Part shown: positions 62,437-64,000 of the stretch, piece after piece
Layout: each line of letters begins with the position of its first letter
Position numbering within the stretch: the first letter of the stretch is position 1
Source of the DNA: an uncultured Shewanella sp.
Lineage (GTDB): Bacteria; Pseudomonadota; Gammaproteobacteria; Enterobacterales; Shewanellaceae
DNA length: 64,000 bases
Direction: 5' to 3'
Assembly: GCA_947503555.1 (NCBI GenBank)
Contig: CANNEE010000001.1
Span: 62,001 to 126,000, forward strand
Position numbers and translations under genes: made by a program
The notes under the pieces: generated by a model
Told to the model about the DNA's origin: nothing
What the model saw: the letters and a program-made list of their open reading frames with translations, nothing else
Database searches by the model: none

Positions 62437-62453
62437 AGCAGGAAGTGTGCCAA
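62437..62453 (-). promoter_or_regulatory. Sigma-54 promoter upstream of flrBC
   Basis: TTGGCACACTTCCTGCT on the minus strand, a perfect -24 TTGGCAC and -12 CTGCT with GG-N10-GC, about 36 nt before the flrB ATG. FlrA is the expected activator. Confidence 0.82.
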
Positions 62454-62530
62454 TATCGATTCAAAATTAAAACTTTGATTTTAAAAAGCAAAATACAAAC
62501 TTAACTTCCAATCAAGCTAGTTAAACGAAA

Positions 62531-62556
62531 AAGCCCAGTCACGAAGGACTGGGCTT
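62531..62556 (-). terminator. Terminator after flrA
   Basis: A 10-bp perfect stem AAGCCCAGTC/GACTGGGCTT with a 6-nt loop, followed on the minus strand by TTTTTCGTTT. It lies 34 bp after the flrA stop and separates flrA from flrBC. Confidence 0.88.
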
Positions 62557-62589
62557 AACAAAGGCTAAACTATCTTAAAAGAATGAATT

Positions 62590-64000
62590 TTAGTCTTTAC
62601 TCATACCATATTTACGCATTTTCTCTACGAGTGTAGTACGGCGAATTCCTAGCATTTCTGCAGCGCGAGCCACCACATTATCTTGCTGCTCTAGGGCCTG
62701 TCGTATCATGTCTATCTCAAGTTCAGCGAGCAGATCTTTCAGATTTACCCCCTCAGGTGGTAACTCCGACGGGAAGCGTGTTTCAGGAATTTCAATCGGC
62801 TCATCATCACTAAATATCGAGGCTAATGCATCGCGCTCTAGTTGCTCTTCGCTAACCTCAACACAATACTCAGGGACATCTATATGACGATATTTTAATG
62901 GCAAGTCATTAACATCGACCAATCCACCAGGATAGAGAATCGTTAATCTCTCAACTAAATTTGATAATTCTCGAACATTACCCGACCAGTTGTGCTCTTT
63001 TAATGACTCTATTGCCCTCTGTGTAAAGCGGACTTTGCCTCTTCCCTCATTGTAAACTCGACTCACTAACTCTTGTAACAACAAAGGAATATCATCTTTA
63101 CGCTCACTCAAAGAAGGCATTTCAATAGGGAAAACATTTAATCGATAGAACAAGTCTTCCCTAAACTCTCCCTCAGTGATCATGCTTTCCAGATCTCTAT
63201 GGGTCGCGGCCACAACCCTTACATTTGTGGTGATAGTTTTAGTACCGCCGACACGCTCAAATACTTTCTCCTGTAGGACCCTCAATAACTTAACCTGCAT
63301 TTGCAGTGGCATATCGCCAATTTCATCGAGGAAGAGCGTACCATTTTCGGCTAATTCGAACCGACCTTTACGTGAACTTATCGCTCCTGTAAAAGATCCT
63401 TTCTCATGGCCAAATAGCTCACTTTCCAGCAGCTCTGCAGGGATAGCTCCACAGTTAACTGGAATAAAAGGGCCATCACGTCGATCCGACATATAGTGAA
63501 TATTACGCGCTACCACTTCCTTACCCGTGCCCGACTGCCCCAACACCATCACTGTAGCATCAGAATTTGCCACCTGATTAATCAAGTGTCGAACATGGGC
63601 AATACCGTCACTGCGCCCAACCATGCTACGAAAAAGCTTAGTTTGGTTAGCGCTCGTAGGTATTTGAGGACGCTTTGCTTGGCCAAATACTTGGCAAAAA
63701 TGTAGTAGTTCAGTTAGCTGAGGATAATTAAAAGGTTCGGCAATTGTGCCCAGAACATTAGATTCGTGCAGTTCTTCTTTTTCACCTAACAATAAGATAG
63801 GTTGCCATGGCAAACTAGAACATAACTTCTTTAACTCTTGCTGACTGTAGGAATCTGCCACTAACACTAGCGCCCTATAGCGGGTCGAGTCAGTGAGCTC
63901 ACTGACTTCGGCTAAGGAAATAGTCACAAAAGATTCACCAAGAAACTCGAAAATGCAAGATAAGCTGGTAAAGCGCTCTGGCTGGTTTCCTACAAGTAAA
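62590..64000 (-). CDS. flrA: FlrA, master sigma-54 activator of flagellar genes (5' end outside window)
   Basis: The visible frame is 469 codons with stop and remains open to the window edge, where the extra residues LLVGNQPERFTSLSCIFEFL look like the FlrA/FleQ N-terminal domain; the GTG at 63927 is therefore not the true start. A degenerate receiver-like N-domain is followed by the AAA+ domain (GQSGTGKEVVARNIH, KGSFTGAISSRKG with Ser in the GAFTGA loop, GTLFLDEIGDM) and a Fis helix-turn-helix (VVARAAEMLGIRRTTLVEKMRKY). It turns on class II genes such as flrBC, flhA and fliE, and is held back by FlhG in relatives. Confidence 0.94.
   Translation of the reverse strand, partial: LLVGNQPERFTSLSCIFEFLGESFVTISLAEVSELTDSTRYRALVLVADSYSQQELKKLCSSLPWQPILLLGEKEELHESNVLGTIAEPFNYPQLTELLHFCQVFGQAKRPQIPTSANQTKLFRSMVGRSDGIAHVRHLINQVANSDATVMVLGQSGTGKEVVARNIHYMSDRRDGPFIPVNCGAIPAELLESELFGHEKGSFTGAISSRKGRFELAENGTLFLDEIGDMPLQMQVKLLRVLQEKVFERVGGTKTITTNVRVVAATHRDLESMITEGEFREDLFYRLNVFPIEMPSLSERKDDIPLLLQELVSRVYNEGRGKVRFTQRAIESLKEHNWSGNVRELSNLVERLTILYPGGLVDVNDLPLKYRHIDVPEYCVEVSEEQLERDALASIFSDDEPIEIPETRFPSELPPEGVNLKDLLAELEIDMIRQALEQQDNVVARAAEMLGIRRTTLVEKMRKYGMSKD

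Noticed and set aside
1-64000. Mobile element, prophage, CRISPR, toxin-antitoxin or defence island
   Set aside because: No transposase, integrase, repeat-spacer array, attachment-site repeats or composition break was seen; all genes fit conserved chromosomal neighbourhoods.

Overview
The window comes from a marine gammaproteobacterium, most likely a Shewanella. The evidence is gene content and order: a six-gene TonB2 operon with ttpC and a DUF3450 protein, next to a TonB-dependent receptor and a porin; polB/dinG back to back; the pspF-pspABC, sapABCDF and fabV string; and a polar-flagellum locus with flrA, flrBC, flhF, flhG and parC/parP. I see no insertion sequence, prophage, integrase, CRISPR array, rRNA or tRNA. 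The region looks like ordinary chromosomal backbone.

Region 1 (1-10715, all minus strand) is an envelope-uptake block: a TPR protein (cut by the window edge), tonB2, exbD2, exbB2, ttpC and a DUF3450 gene packed with 1-nt overlaps or gaps of up to 13 nt, then an orphan methyltransferase, a large TonB-dependent receptor with a long leader, and a trimeric-type porin. Region 2 (10937-19103) holds DNA-repair genes (polB on minus, dinG on plus, sharing one LexA box), a TSUP permease, priC, a DUF2057 protein, a histone-deacetylase-fold hydrolase, a ComFB-domain protein and the 4.5S SRP RNA gene. Region 3 (19221-26451) holds a ComEA-like protein, methionine gamma-lyase, ycjF/ycjX and pspC/B/A with a sigma-54 promoter facing divergent pspF. 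Region 4 (26521-33191) is the sap ABC transporter operon followed by fabV and a bidirectional terminator.

Region 5 (33209-64000, all minus strand) is a nearly complete polar-flagellum and chemotaxis regulon. In transcription order it runs flrA, flrBC, fliEFGHIJ, fliKLMNOPQR-flhB, then flhA-flhF-flhG-fliA-cheYZAB-(hypothetical)-parC-parP-cheW-DUF2802. Good -24/-12 sigma-54 promoters lie before flrB, fliE, fliK and flhA. This fits the known hierarchy in which FlrA and sigma-54 drive class II genes, FlrC drives class III and FliA drives class IV.

The most interesting observations are these. CheA carries three evenly spaced (44-residue) copies of a helix motif resembling the CheY-binding ends of FliM and CheZ, where a P2 domain would be expected. 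The Walker A lysine of SapD is replaced by arginine. The FlhB autocleavage motif reads NPEH instead of NPTH. DNA polymerase II lacks the Exo II asparagine. FliH has eleven glycines in perfect four-residue register. The TonB-dependent receptor leader carries an anti-Shine-Dalgarno-like element. Many start codons were reassigned from ribosome-binding-site placement; several genes start with TTG or GTG.
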